Part shown: in pieces, positions 10,601-16,544 of the stretch
Layout of the letters: each line of letters begins with the position of its first letter
Position numbering within the stretch: the stretch's first letter is position 1
The notes under the pieces: generated by a model
The model's input: the letters and a program-made list of their open reading frames with translations, nothing else
Database searches by the model: none
What the model was told of the DNA's origin: nothing
Program-made: the position numbers and the translations under genes
Assembly (NCBI RefSeq): GCF_003308995.1
Contig: NZ_QFFJ01000002.1
Location: 3,038,001-3,102,000 of the forward strand
DNA: 64,000 bases
DNA from: Chitinophaga flava
GTDB lineage: Bacteria > Bacteroidota > Bacteroidia > Chitinophagales > Chitinophagaceae
Direction: 5' to 3'

Positions 10601-10938
10601 TTCAGCAGATTTTTATTGACGTCAAAAGGCTGCTGCATATCGTGTTGCATCCAGCTGTGCGCGCTGTCTGCCGGGGAAGGATTGTCGGAAAAGTTGAGCC
10701 TGCTGATATCACATTTAACAAAGGAAGGATTTTCTTCCAATGGCAAATCGTTAAATGCAGTATATCCGGATGTAATAATGTCCATATCCACCAAAGTGGC
10801 TTCTATGGCCGATATTAATATGGGGACGTTCAGGTTTCCTTTTATTTCGGCGTAACCGCCTACATTAAAAAGGGCAGATGCAGGAAATATTTTTTGGGTA
10901 ATCCAGATCGTTCTCTGGACACTCGTTAAGATTTTCAT
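1621..10938 (-). CDS. Three-module NRPS (C-A-T-C-A-T-C-A-T)
   Basis: A roughly 3105-residue peptide synthetase. Approximate domains: C1 1-430 (HHLIFDG), A1 445-915 (YTSGSTGKPKG), T1 925-1000 (LGGHS, phosphopantetheine Ser), C2 1015-1450 (HHICSDGWS), A2 1480-1960, T2 1970-2045, C3 2060-2490, A3 2515-2985, T3 2995-3070. No epimerase or thioesterase is present, and LGGHS carriers fit L-residues. Pocket residues read by alignment to GrsA give DLFNNALTF-K (A1), DAFWLGGTF-K (A2) and DLFNNALTY-K (A3). From memory these are Ala-like, Val and Ala codes. C1 is unlike the other C domains and resembles the EntF C domain, so chain initiation by an acyl or aryl group is likely. The start is taken at ATG 10938; a TTG lies 9 bp further upstream. 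The tail after T3 ends in QLIQIEI, a plausible beta-strand partner for the docking domain of the next subunit. Confidence 0.95.
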   Translation of the reverse strand: MKILTSVQRTIWITQKIFPASALFNVGGYAEIKGNLNVPILISAIEATLVDMDIITSGYTAFNDLPLEENPSFVKCDISRLNFSDNPSPADSAHSWMQHDMQQPFDVNKNLLKVTIIQCSDDVYFWYAKAHHLIFDGYSMSLFFNHTARLYEGNENIEKLTPYQDFIEDDEQYRGSIDFQSDRNFWTNRLKNHPAANAFQSCMNTAPTASTISARKEISIKRTLYEQIEKFCTTHNCTVFHYFISIIFVLNKCYGNETPIIGLPVFNRRSKGFKRMIGTSVNTLPFTTPLQDDHSISTLIVQIKNELKECYRHQRFSLYDLLEALDKKGNIYNIVFSFQKNTYDAGWSDLSSSIHYLHSGEQQEDLVFHLLSYSDEADLLLSVDYRQDLFSGYSIDKIMQHFIHLTETLLQQPTAPIHNISFLSAEEQHQLLVTFNDTSISLPSDQTVVDLFEIQAAKTPAAVALLYEQQTLSYQQLNEQANQLAAFLIQHHQVEPRQLVGLCIPRNKWLLISVYAILKTGAAYVPIDPLYPQERRDYMMADSQCTVVVDEQLLHTFRSLQHEYPVTNPVHRASQNDVAYVIYTSGSTGKPKGVMLTHLNAYTFIKWSQQEFSNTVFDIVFSATSACFDLSIFEWFYPLSIGKKIRLLENALAIPQYLPTAQQVFLNTVPSVIGSLLNDQTNFSMVNAINMAGEATPPSFIQLLDILRIEVRSLYGPTEDTTFSTGFRLDPAYPVLIGKPMTNTQAYVLGDQLQLMPVGVTGEICLSGDGLADGYLNNPTLTAEKFVPHPYIPGARLYKTGDLGRWLPDGNLIFVSRKDDQIKIRGYRIEPGEITICLQQHSDITGAVATTFTTPGGEKELVAYFVSDRELAPAQIRQYLSESLPAYMVPAYYVQLPALPLNSNGKVDKKQLPLPDVNHADGLTEYVAPRNHTEQQLQEIWQEMLGKEKISVKANFFELGGHSLKASRLATQIHKTFEVAIDLKDLFKVAVLEDQAALITSAQKSTFNAISSAAPAQDYPLSSAQHRLWILSQFPESNVAYNMPGAYLFEGPVNKAALDFAFNSLIARHEILRTVFIQHEQGEPRQRILNTAEINFSIRYLDLRLETAAPELFIQQDFEQPFILSQGPLLRAGLYQLADERWIFTYVMHHICSDGWSMGILIKELLSFYNAYISGTSADMQPLPIQYKDYACWLQEQLQDNALQEHRQYWLQQLQGPLPVLELPLDYPRPATRNYHGSSVCTKLNSSLTTRLKTYCRQQEATLFMGLLTVVTTLLHRYAHQQQIMIGSLLAGREHSDLEEQIGCYLNTLALRMQLEENSSFSSLLQQAKDTTLGAFRHQAYPFDQLIDELGIEFERNRNPVFDVTVVLQNMDANYQYLQQFHHLHIQNYIKEHTTSKFDLSFEFAEVDNEIEALFIYNTNLFSEATILQLADNLESLMEAMLQQPGTPVKQLNYLPSQQQQLLLETFNQNTTDYPRDKTIFELFETQVNHTPNHTALVYEQCQLTYKELHLQASQLAAHLQQQYQVAPGERVGIMLSRSEKMIVAILAVLKTGAAYVPIETNYPASRIAFIIQDAGIKTLVTQTDFIFDLDYYTGKMLAIDVLEPGTTALFTGVNYAPVSPAYVMYTSGTTGTPKGVVVTHRNVVRLVKDTNYITFTPEQTLLATGAFSFDATTFEYWGMLLNGGKLVICPTTALLQSHLLAATLRENKVDTIWFTAGWFHQLIDADITIFEGLKTILAGGDKLSPQHVNTLLHHYPELNIINGYGPTENTTFSLTYRINAPLTDIPIGKPISNTTAYILDEQDALVPVGVTGEICLSGDGLADGYLNNPALTAEKFVPNPFRPGDRMYKTGDLGKWMPDGNIAFLGRKDEQVKIRGYRIEPGEIAACLLQHPDVTDAVVTAITSQEGEKELAAYFVSTKELQTTELRNHLSDALPAYMMPSHYIQLPVLPLNANGKVDKKRLPLPAADSTQNGVPYIAPRNETEQQLQAIWADILKKEHISVKDNFFDLGGHSLKATHLATRLHKVFEVRIDLKDLFEVAVLEDQAALIAQAQKTSFVAITPAAPAQNYPLSSAQRRLWVLSQFPESSVAYNMPGAYMLEGQVDKAALDFSFNSLITRHESLRTIFIQDAQGEPRQQIQPADNAAFQISYHDLRHTPSAADPYILQDFQQPFDLGRGPLLRAGLYQLADNRWILTYVMHHICSDGWSMGILIRELFSFYNAYITETAADLKPLPVQYKDYACWQQQQLSSDILQEHRQYWLQQLQGPVPVLEIQPDFPRPALKTYNGSTVSKHIPAALLHAFKTNCLTQDITLFMGLLAGVNALLYQYSNQRDIIIGTPIAGRQHSDLEGQIGFYLNTLALRMQFDKDITFSGLLQHARKVTMDAYQHQAYPFDQLIDELPLQRDLSRSALFDVMIILQNNDFNLESNIQGPGSFNITKYQQAANEASKFDLLFEFTEVDGGLTLHLSYNTDLYKKETVNRLADHLAQLLESVSAIPSQPVNTVQYLGQAELQQQLVTFNDNQLNIPSGQTILSLFETQAVATPQATALLYQQHALSYRQLNEQANQLAAFLQEQHQIQPGHLVAICMPRSQWLVISILAVLKTGAAYVPIDPVYPQERKDYMLADSQCAVVVDEQLLDTFCSVQQQYSHNNPVDHPQQDHMAYVIYTSGSTGRPKGVMITHRNAFAFIKWCQQEFSDTVFETLFSATSVCFDLSIFELFFPLSTGKKIRVLDSALDLPQYLPAASQVLLNTVPSVVATLLNDQVDLSSVTALNMAGEPVPPQFLELLDTTRMEVRNLYGPSEDTTYSTFYRLHTGAPVLIGKPIANTQAYILGEGQQLLPLGITGEICLSGDGLAMGYLNNPTLTAEKFIPNPFKPGTRLYKTGDLGRWTADGNIVYLGRKDEQVKIRGYRIEPGEITDCLQQHPDITDAVVIATTTPDGEKELAAYIVSAQELQPAELRSHLSASLPAYMLPAHYIQLPALPLNANGKIDKKQLPPPTAGHSGSTTEYVAPRNDTEQQLQYIWQEMLGKEKISVQDNFFDLGGHSLKAMRLISRINADFQVQLNIQGIFRRPTIEGVAEQILLLHHQNKQSQNREQLIQIEI

Positions 10939-10967
10939 AAGTAGCAATTATTGTCGGCACAAACAAT

Positions 10968-10997
10968 CCTTATTCCCATTGCAGGCAGGGAATAAGG
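10968..10997 (-). promoter_or_regulatory. Inverted repeat in the NRPS leader
   Basis: The arms CCTTATTCCC and GGGAATAAGG are perfect 10-bp complements separated by 10 bases. The element lies 30 bases upstream of the NRPS ATG, so it would fold in the transcript leader or act as an operator. It has no T-run in the minus direction, so it is not a typical intrinsic terminator. Confidence 0.5.
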
Positions 10998-11453
10998 CAC
11001 CGGTAATGTGGTGTAAGCACAATACGGCGACATACATTTCGAAGGAAATGTTTAAATGATCACTGTCACTTCTTATAAAGGAAAATAAACAGCAGCAGTT
11101 ACAAAGATCACCTGTTGGCTACAGGATGGGCGTTACTTAATATTCCGGGTTTAATGGATACTAAATAAAAAGGGCATTGAAACAGGGTCCAGTTTTGGTG
11201 AAACATGATAATAGTTATTTTTGAGTTTTGTTTTAAATGGCTAACACATACGATACGGGCAGAGTGCTTTCTGCTACTGCTGTATTTAGAATATAATAGT
11301 CAGCTATAATTCTTTTCTGAAAATGATTGAGCCAATTTGTCTGTTCCGGGGGGGACGGGGACAGCTATTCGCTTCGGGATTTTTTGTATTAAACGTGTGT
11401 TTGTAAATGAAAAGAACTATTCGCTGTAAATGATTTGGTGGCCTGACTGCAAT

Positions 11454-11491
11454 CAAAAATACAAAGATTTGCTAAATAACCAAATCTTTGT
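11454..11491 (-). promoter_or_regulatory. Probable NRPS promoter with overlapping operator dyad
   Basis: On the minus strand TTTG (11484-11481) is followed after 19 bases by TATTTTTG (11461-11454), an exact match in sequence and spacing to the Bacteroidota primary promoter (TTTG, 19 bases, TAnnTTTG). A perfect 11-bp inverted repeat, ACAAAGATTTG at 11461-11471 and CAAATCTTTGT at 11481-11491, fills the space from the -33 to the -7 box. It is well placed for a repressor. Transcription would begin near 11447, giving a leader of about 510 bases before the NRPS ATG. Confidence 0.55.
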
Positions 11492-11552
11492 CTGGCCGTG
11501 ATAAAGCTGCAGTATTGATGGAATTTCTTGTAATCCTTTGCAGTATTGAGTT

Positions 11553-11753
11553 TTGGAAATGCTTCCTGCGGTAATTTTTCAGTGTAATTTTTGCAGTGAC
11601 GGTAGTATTAATGAATGGTTATATTGTAAGGACTGCAGATACTATGCAGTGGTGATATTGAATGCCTTTGTGGTATTGGGTTTGCCACTGCTGCGCTATT
11701 TTTGCAGCAAATTACTGAGTGATAAAAGATATCTAGTGGAGTTGGAGAGATAG
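11553..11753 (+). CDS. Doubtful small Cys-rich membrane protein
   Basis: A possible 66-residue protein with two CxxC pairs (CNFC and CKDC, 12 residues apart) like a small zinc ribbon, followed by a hydrophobic stretch (about residues 31-50) long enough for one membrane helix. It stands alone in the 886-bp gap upstream of the NRPS and stops 10 bp before a strong terminator, which fits a transcribed unit. I see no clear ribosome binding site or canonical -7 box before it, and I do not recognise the family. It may be a chance reading frame. Confidence 0.3.
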   Translation: MEMLPAVIFQCNFCSDGSINEWLYCKDCRYYAVVILNAFVVLGLPLLRYFCSKLLSDKRYLVELER

Positions 11754-11763
11754 ATCTTATACC

Positions 11764-11801
11764 AAAAGAGGGGGTGAGCACATTAGCTCACCCCCTCTTT
11801 T
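11764..11801. terminator. Strong bidirectional terminator
   Basis: A perfect 16-bp stem (AAAAGAGGGGGTGAGC with its complement) around the 6-base loop ACATTA. The A-rich and T-rich ends make it work in both directions. It closes the minus-strand secreted-protein gene that ends at 11825 and any plus-strand transcript arriving from 11753. Confidence 0.85.
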
Positions 11802-11824
11802 GATCTTAAAAATGTTTTTATCGC

Positions 11825-12583
11825 TTAAAATTTAATCATCAGTTTCTGCGCAAAAAATGTATTGTCTTTATAGTATTCAAAATACCATTCCCCGTTTCTT
11901 TTCAGCACGATGCCGTGAGATATATCATTGTCAGCTATAAAATAATCCTGCGCGGAAGTTTTGAGGAGCGTTAAAACTATTTTCGGCGTGGTATCTATCA
12001 ACTGATATCCATTGGCTGTTGCCTGAGCATACAAGGTGCCGGCTGCTGCCTTTATCTCTTCTGGTTTCGGAGCCGGGGCAGGAGCAGGAACTGATGTTGT
12101 AACAGGAGCAGGAGCCGGAGTGATGGCCACTACCTGAGGAACTGTATGAACGGTGCCGTTATAAGCATACGGTACTTCTTTCAGTGACTCAAAAGCATCT
12201 CTCAGCGCAAGATTATAGGAGGTCATAAATTCCTTCTCCCTGCTTTTACCTTCTTTACTTTTAAAAAGGATATTTCCCTGGCAATCCTTTAACAGGACTG
12301 TAAGATTGGTGACAAAGAGTGATTTCCGCTGTAATACCTCCACATTGAGGGCGTTACATTTATTGCCGGCCAGTTCCTGGGGTACTTTGGGATCATCAAA
12401 ATAGGCGGTAAATCCTTTTTCTTCCAGGAGGGCTTTGGTCAGGCTGTTTAGCCCGTACTGGTCTTCTTCCTTTGAAAAACTGAATTTTTCCGGTATCAGC
12501 ACGTATTTGTAGTTATTGATTGTGTTCTGGGCATACCCGGACAATGAAACAAACAGGAGAAGTAATAATGCGTATCCTTTCAT
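11825..12583 (-). CDS. Secreted protein of unknown function
   Basis: A 252-residue protein with a clear signal peptide (MKGYALLLLLFVSLSGYAQ, cleavage likely after AQ), so it is periplasmic or outer-membrane associated. Two segments are visible: an N-terminal part (about 20-150) with a mixed alpha/beta pattern and two Cys, and a C-terminal part (about 185-252) ending in KLMIKF. They are joined by a Pro/Ala-rich linker (about 150-180, repeated PAPAP) that probably spans space or peptidoglycan. No catalytic motif is recognised. It is monocistronic, followed by the terminator at 11764-11801. Confidence 0.8.
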   Translation of the reverse strand: MKGYALLLLLFVSLSGYAQNTINNYKYVLIPEKFSFSKEEDQYGLNSLTKALLEEKGFTAYFDDPKVPQELAGNKCNALNVEVLQRKSLFVTNLTVLLKDCQGNILFKSKEGKSREKEFMTSYNLALRDAFESLKEVPYAYNGTVHTVPQVVAITPAPAPVTTSVPAPAPAPKPEEIKAAAGTLYAQATANGYQLIDTTPKIVLTLLKTSAQDYFIADNDISHGIVLKRNGEWYFEYYKDNTFFAQKLMIKF

Positions 12584-12725
12584 ATAATAATTTTATCTGC
12601 TAATAGTGACGAATATAAGTAAATTACTTGTCAATATTATTATGTATGCGATAAACCCGGGGGCTGGATGGGTAAGTATGTGCAGACATGTGAACTATAC
12701 GTATATTCCTTTCCGTTAATGCTAT

Positions 12726-12756
12726 CTTGATAAAATATGGGAAAATGGTACATTTG
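12726..12756 (+). promoter_or_regulatory. Promoter of the GNAT gene
   Basis: CTTG (12726-12729) lies exactly 19 bases before TACATTTG (12749-12756). This matches the Bacteroidota -33/-7 layout, with a canonical -7 box. The predicted transcript start is near 12763, about 15 bases before the ATG at 12778. Confidence 0.65.
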
Positions 12757-12777
12757 TGTTATTAGTATCATTAGCCT

Positions 12778-13284
12778 ATGCGTATCCACTATCAAAATAG
12801 TAAGATTGTTATCCGTGAGTTTCTGCCAGCAGAGTTGTCTATCTTCTGCAAGTTGTTTAAAGATGACAGCGTAACCCGTTATCTGCCTTTCCGGACACCG
12901 GAACAGTATATAGAAGCTTTCCATGATGCGCTGGAAGATTATAAAAAAGGACCATTTGGCCGCTGGGGAATATTTGATGCGGTAAACAACGATTTTATCG
13001 GAATGTGTCTGGCAAGGTTTTTTGCAGATATGCCTTCACAGGTGGAGATAGGTTATACGCTTAGTCAGGCGTATTGGGGAAAAGGCATTGCTACCGAAAG
13101 CAGCAAAGCACTGGTGGATTACTGTTTTACCAATACAGACACCCATGAAGTAGTGGCCGTCACAGACCTGGACAATATCGGCTCTCAGAAAGTGCTGGAA
13201 AAGGCCGGGCTCAGGCGGGTGGATAATTTGAAGAGAGGAGATATAGAGCTGGCGTACTTTATGATCCGACGTTCTGACCTATAA
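12778..13284 (+). CDS. GNAT-family N-acetyltransferase
   Basis: A 168-residue protein of the RimJ/RimL-like GNAT family, which transfers acetyl from acetyl-CoA to an amine. The order of elements is typical: an N-terminal strand IVIREF, the central strand pair (FGRWGIFD, DFIGMCLARF), the motif A region EIGYTLSQAYWGKGIATES that holds the CoA pyrophosphate loop (here WGKGIA in place of QxxGxG/A), and the closing NIGSQKVLEKAGLRR element. The length is normal. The substrate (ribosomal protein N-terminus, small amine or antibiotic) cannot be read from sequence. It is followed 31 bp later by the gene at 13316 in the same direction. Confidence 0.9.
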   Translation: MRIHYQNSKIVIREFLPAELSIFCKLFKDDSVTRYLPFRTPEQYIEAFHDALEDYKKGPFGRWGIFDAVNNDFIGMCLARFFADMPSQVEIGYTLSQAYWGKGIATESSKALVDYCFTNTDTHEVVAVTDLDNIGSQKVLEKAGLRRVDNLKRGDIELAYFMIRRSDL

Positions 13285-13315
13285 CTGTATTGTAAATACC
13301 AATCCTTATAAGACC

Positions 13316-14215
13316 ATGCAAATAACAATAGCTGATAACAGCCTCCTGATGAATGGAGAGAGCATGCAGTTCCCACTAAACATACAAACATTGCAGCAGG
13401 TGTTGGGCAAAGCCAGATACACCAAAACAAAATACAATCATATCTACACATGGGACGAGCTGGGGGTACTGGCTTATTCCCAGAACGGACAGGCAGTGGA
13501 AGGGCTTACATTGGATCTGTTGCCCGCGGGTTATCCCTTTTCTCCTGATGCAGCTTTTACGGCGGAGTTCAGCGTAGAACAAACCGCTTATCAGGAGTAT
13601 TATCAGCAAAATATCGGGCACGTAAGAAAAACGGTAAAAAACGATGACAGCGGAAGCCTGGTGGTCGGGGATATGAACCTGTGGTTTGATATAGAAGATA
13701 ATGCTATCACCACAGTGGTGATCACTAAATATGTTGCTCCCGCACCAAAGGTCTATTCTGATAAATACAAGTACCGGAAAATTAAAGGAGAGAAAATTGA
13801 ATTCACAGATTTTAACTTCAAACTGGCAGTGGTACAACAACTGATGTATGAACAAAAACTGCTGAAGCCGGAATTTAATTTATACGAGTTTGTAGAGAAC
13901 CACCAGGAACGGGAAATAGATATTGAAGCAGAAGGATATGCATTTATACCCGAAGTGCTGGCCTATTTCCAGTCCCTGGAAGTAGATAAAAAATATGCAG
14001 AGAAGATTACCGAAATTCACCAGGATGGCGGAGATGAAATTTATGGTCAGCTGCTAAGGTTCTGGGATGGAGAGGACGATACGTTTAATATCAGGGATTT
14101 TGAAGATGTTAAACATTTCCCCCATCTCCGGACCATGACGCTTTTTTATGATGCGGACCTCCCTGCCATCAAGGAACAACTGTCTCAGAAAAATATTGTT
14201 GTAGAAGAAATCTGA
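13316..14215 (+). CDS. Two-domain protein, DUF6892/DUF7738-like, possible immunity protein
   Basis: A 299-residue soluble protein without signal peptide. The first half (about 1-140) begins with ITIADNSLLMNGESMQFPLNI and looks like the DUF7738-type domain; the second half (about 155-299) begins at KIEFTDFNFKLAVVQQLM and looks like DUF6892. I name both families from memory and with caution. Proteins of this kind often sit in polymorphic-toxin or immunity neighbourhoods, but no toxin is visible here. The protein is acidic, as immunity proteins often are. It probably shares a transcript with the upstream GNAT gene. Confidence 0.7.
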   Translation: MQITIADNSLLMNGESMQFPLNIQTLQQVLGKARYTKTKYNHIYTWDELGVLAYSQNGQAVEGLTLDLLPAGYPFSPDAAFTAEFSVEQTAYQEYYQQNIGHVRKTVKNDDSGSLVVGDMNLWFDIEDNAITTVVITKYVAPAPKVYSDKYKYRKIKGEKIEFTDFNFKLAVVQQLMYEQKLLKPEFNLYEFVENHQEREIDIEAEGYAFIPEVLAYFQSLEVDKKYAEKITEIHQDGGDEIYGQLLRFWDGEDDTFNIRDFEDVKHFPHLRTMTLFYDADLPAIKEQLSQKNIVVEEI

Positions 14216-14246
14216 GGACTTGTGTTCTTGCTTTCGGGGAACCTGG

Positions 14247-14627
14247 TTAACGCATGCTTAGCAACTCCTGTAACCTGATATGTTGTGCTTCAACAATGGG
14301 TCTTTTCTCCTTTTCAGCAGCAGTAAGGGCCGCGAGACTCTGAGGAAGGTCTTCTTTTTTACCCTGCTGAAATTGTTCTTCCATGGTTTTTAAGATTGGC
14401 TGTAATTCGGTCAGGCCAACACCATTCATCCAGTTAACCAGCAGATGGCTGGTAATGGCGCCCTGCTTATAATCACAGTTCTTCATGGAGACTGTAATCT
14501 GTGTGAGGTACTGGTCGATACCTTCCAGATAATGGGCGAATATATGTTCGGCATATTGGGCGTTTCCGGCGTAAACCCTGTTTAATATAGCGGTATCCAG
14601 CCTTTCGTCGAATGGGATTGATATCAT
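14247..14627 (-). CDS. HPt (histidine phosphotransfer) domain protein
   Basis: A 126-residue all-helical protein matching the HPt pattern: AITSHLLVNWMNGVGLTEL followed by LKTMEEQFQQGK, as in the usual AHxLKGxxxxxGAxxL...LExxxxxG. His61 would be the phosphoryl acceptor. The Lys-Gly that normally follows (HxLKG) is replaced by Val-Asn, which may weaken or alter phosphotransfer. It is transcribed away from the hybrid kinase that starts 160 bp away, so the two probably belong to one phosphorelay, but no DNA-binding output regulator is seen nearby. Confidence 0.65.
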   Translation of the reverse strand: MISIPFDERLDTAILNRVYAGNAQYAEHIFAHYLEGIDQYLTQITVSMKNCDYKQGAITSHLLVNWMNGVGLTELQPILKTMEEQFQQGKKEDLPQSLAALTAAEKEKRPIVEAQHIRLQELLSMR

Positions 14628-14786
14628 AGAAACTATAAATAAATTTTATTCTTTTGGCGGTAAAAGTAATTTTAGTAAATTTAAATGTAATGTATAATTT
14701 ATCCTAATCTGTAATTTTCCTGAAAATTTTGTGGGCAATATATACCTGTCATCGGAAACTGTAACCTCAAAATAAGAGCTTCGGTA

Positions 14787-16505
14787 ATGCATAACGTGAT
14801 CAAAACCCATATAGCTGGTTTGTATCTTGATTTTATTAATATTGGCACCCAATCGGCTCCTGTAGAGGATAAACCGGCTATCCGGATTATTAATATTCTG
14901 GGACTTTTAACGGGTGTGATGGTACTGGGCATAGGCCTGTATTTTTATTCGCTGGTTCCGTCTCTGGCTTTGTTATGTGGCGTAATCACGGAAGGGACTG
15001 CTTTTTTGTTTTTAATCTATTTAAATCATAAGGGGCTAAGCAGCATCACGAAATATGCTGTGCTGGGAATACACTGTGCAGGCGCCATTTATTTCGGGGC
15101 ATTGCTGGGGGCGGTATTGCCTACTACGCTGATGGAAGCTCTCCTCTTTGTGTTTTTGATCGGAGGTTCCTCCCTGATATTCCGTAAAAACAGGGATAAA
15201 TGGCTGATGGTCCTGATAGGCGCCGTAATACTGATGGAGGTAAACGATTATTATCATGTGATCCGGCCATTGCCGCTCAATCCCGTCAACTACCACCGGT
15301 TTAGATGGTGGAGCAATGGTGGTGCTTTGTTTTTGATCATTGCAGTGATATGGTTGCTCATAGATGCCATTAAAGGACATGATAATGCCCGGCGCAAGTT
15401 TCTGGCAGATACTTGCCATGAGCTGAGAACCCCTGTCAATGCAGTGTTCCAGTCAGTGCAGCAGGCACAGCGGCATCTGAACAACATCGAAAATAAAGAG
15501 GATGCAGTAGTCCTTGAACAGTATATCAAAAGCACCCGGCCAGCCGTGCTTAATGCCATACAAATCCTGAACAGTGTAATAGAGATGTCCAGGATCGAAA
15601 ATGGAAAATATCCGGTGAATAAGACCGATTTTCTGGTGGTGCCCTGGGTCAGTTCCATCATGGACATGCTGGCCCCGCTCGCAGAAAATCAGCATCAGCG
15701 GATTAAACTGACCTATCGGCAAATAGCACCGGTCATTTATACAGACCGGCTAATGGTCTCCCAGATACTCATCAATCTGCTGGCCAATGCTATCAAATAC
15801 GGGGAAAAGAACGCTGATATTACGCTTTCCCTATCCAGCAGTCCTGAAGGATGGTTTTGTATGGAAGTACATAACAATGGTCATATCCCCGAAGCATTGC
15901 AGGCTGGCTTGTTTGAACGTTACCTGACCACCAACGACAATAACAACGATGGCAGCGGCATTGGCCTTGATATCGTACGGAACATCATCACCCGGCTGAA
16001 TGGTCAGATCTCACTAAAAAGCAATCCGGTCTTCGGTACTTCTTTTCAGGTTGTTCTAAAGGACGTGAAAAGTGAAATGATGAATAATGCTACACTGATT
16101 GATGATGAACAACAGCCAGCCACCCATTCTTTCTCAGGCAAGAGGATTCTGATTATCGACGATGACCTGTCTACCTTTAACAGTGTAAAAGTGCTGACCC
16201 GTGATTGTTCACTGATACAGGCACAGGATGGGGAAGAAGGTTTAATGAAAGCCCGGACCTTTCATCCGGATCTTATTCTGATGGATCATAAAATGAGTAA
16301 GATCACCGGGCTTGAAGCACTTAGGTCTATTAGAAAAGATGAGGTGCTGAAAGAGATTCCTGTAGTGCTGGTAAGTGGGGAAGTGTTCTTCAAAGATGAG
16401 TTTTTCAAGGCCGGGGCCGACGGTTTTCTCAGCAAGCCACTGGAACATCAACAGCTGGCATCTGTACTTTTGAATATGTTGCATAAGCCTTCGGTGATGC
16501 AATAA
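14787..16505 (+). CDS. Hybrid sensor histidine kinase / response regulator
   Basis: A 572-residue membrane kinase. Residues about 33-200 contain six likely membrane helices with no large extracytoplasmic domain, so the input is probably sensed in or at the membrane. The dimerisation box FLADTCHELRTP carries phospho-acceptor His211. The ATPase domain (about 320-430) shows the N box NLLANAIKYG and the G box DGSGIGLDIV. A receiver domain (about 448-568) starts RILIIDDD and has phospho-acceptor Asp500 (LILMD), Ser in LVSG and the conserved Lys in LSKPL. There is no DNA-binding domain, so signal output must go through another protein; the HPt protein encoded next door is the obvious candidate. Confidence 0.93.
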   Translation: MHNVIKTHIAGLYLDFINIGTQSAPVEDKPAIRIINILGLLTGVMVLGIGLYFYSLVPSLALLCGVITEGTAFLFLIYLNHKGLSSITKYAVLGIHCAGAIYFGALLGAVLPTTLMEALLFVFLIGGSSLIFRKNRDKWLMVLIGAVILMEVNDYYHVIRPLPLNPVNYHRFRWWSNGGALFLIIAVIWLLIDAIKGHDNARRKFLADTCHELRTPVNAVFQSVQQAQRHLNNIENKEDAVVLEQYIKSTRPAVLNAIQILNSVIEMSRIENGKYPVNKTDFLVVPWVSSIMDMLAPLAENQHQRIKLTYRQIAPVIYTDRLMVSQILINLLANAIKYGEKNADITLSLSSSPEGWFCMEVHNNGHIPEALQAGLFERYLTTNDNNNDGSGIGLDIVRNIITRLNGQISLKSNPVFGTSFQVVLKDVKSEMMNNATLIDDEQQPATHSFSGKRILIIDDDLSTFNSVKVLTRDCSLIQAQDGEEGLMKARTFHPDLILMDHKMSKITGLEALRSIRKDEVLKEIPVVLVSGEVFFKDEFFKAGADGFLSKPLEHQQLASVLLNMLHKPSVMQ

Positions 16506-16544
16506 CGCCAACGGATATACTGTAAAACAACAAATATTATTGAC

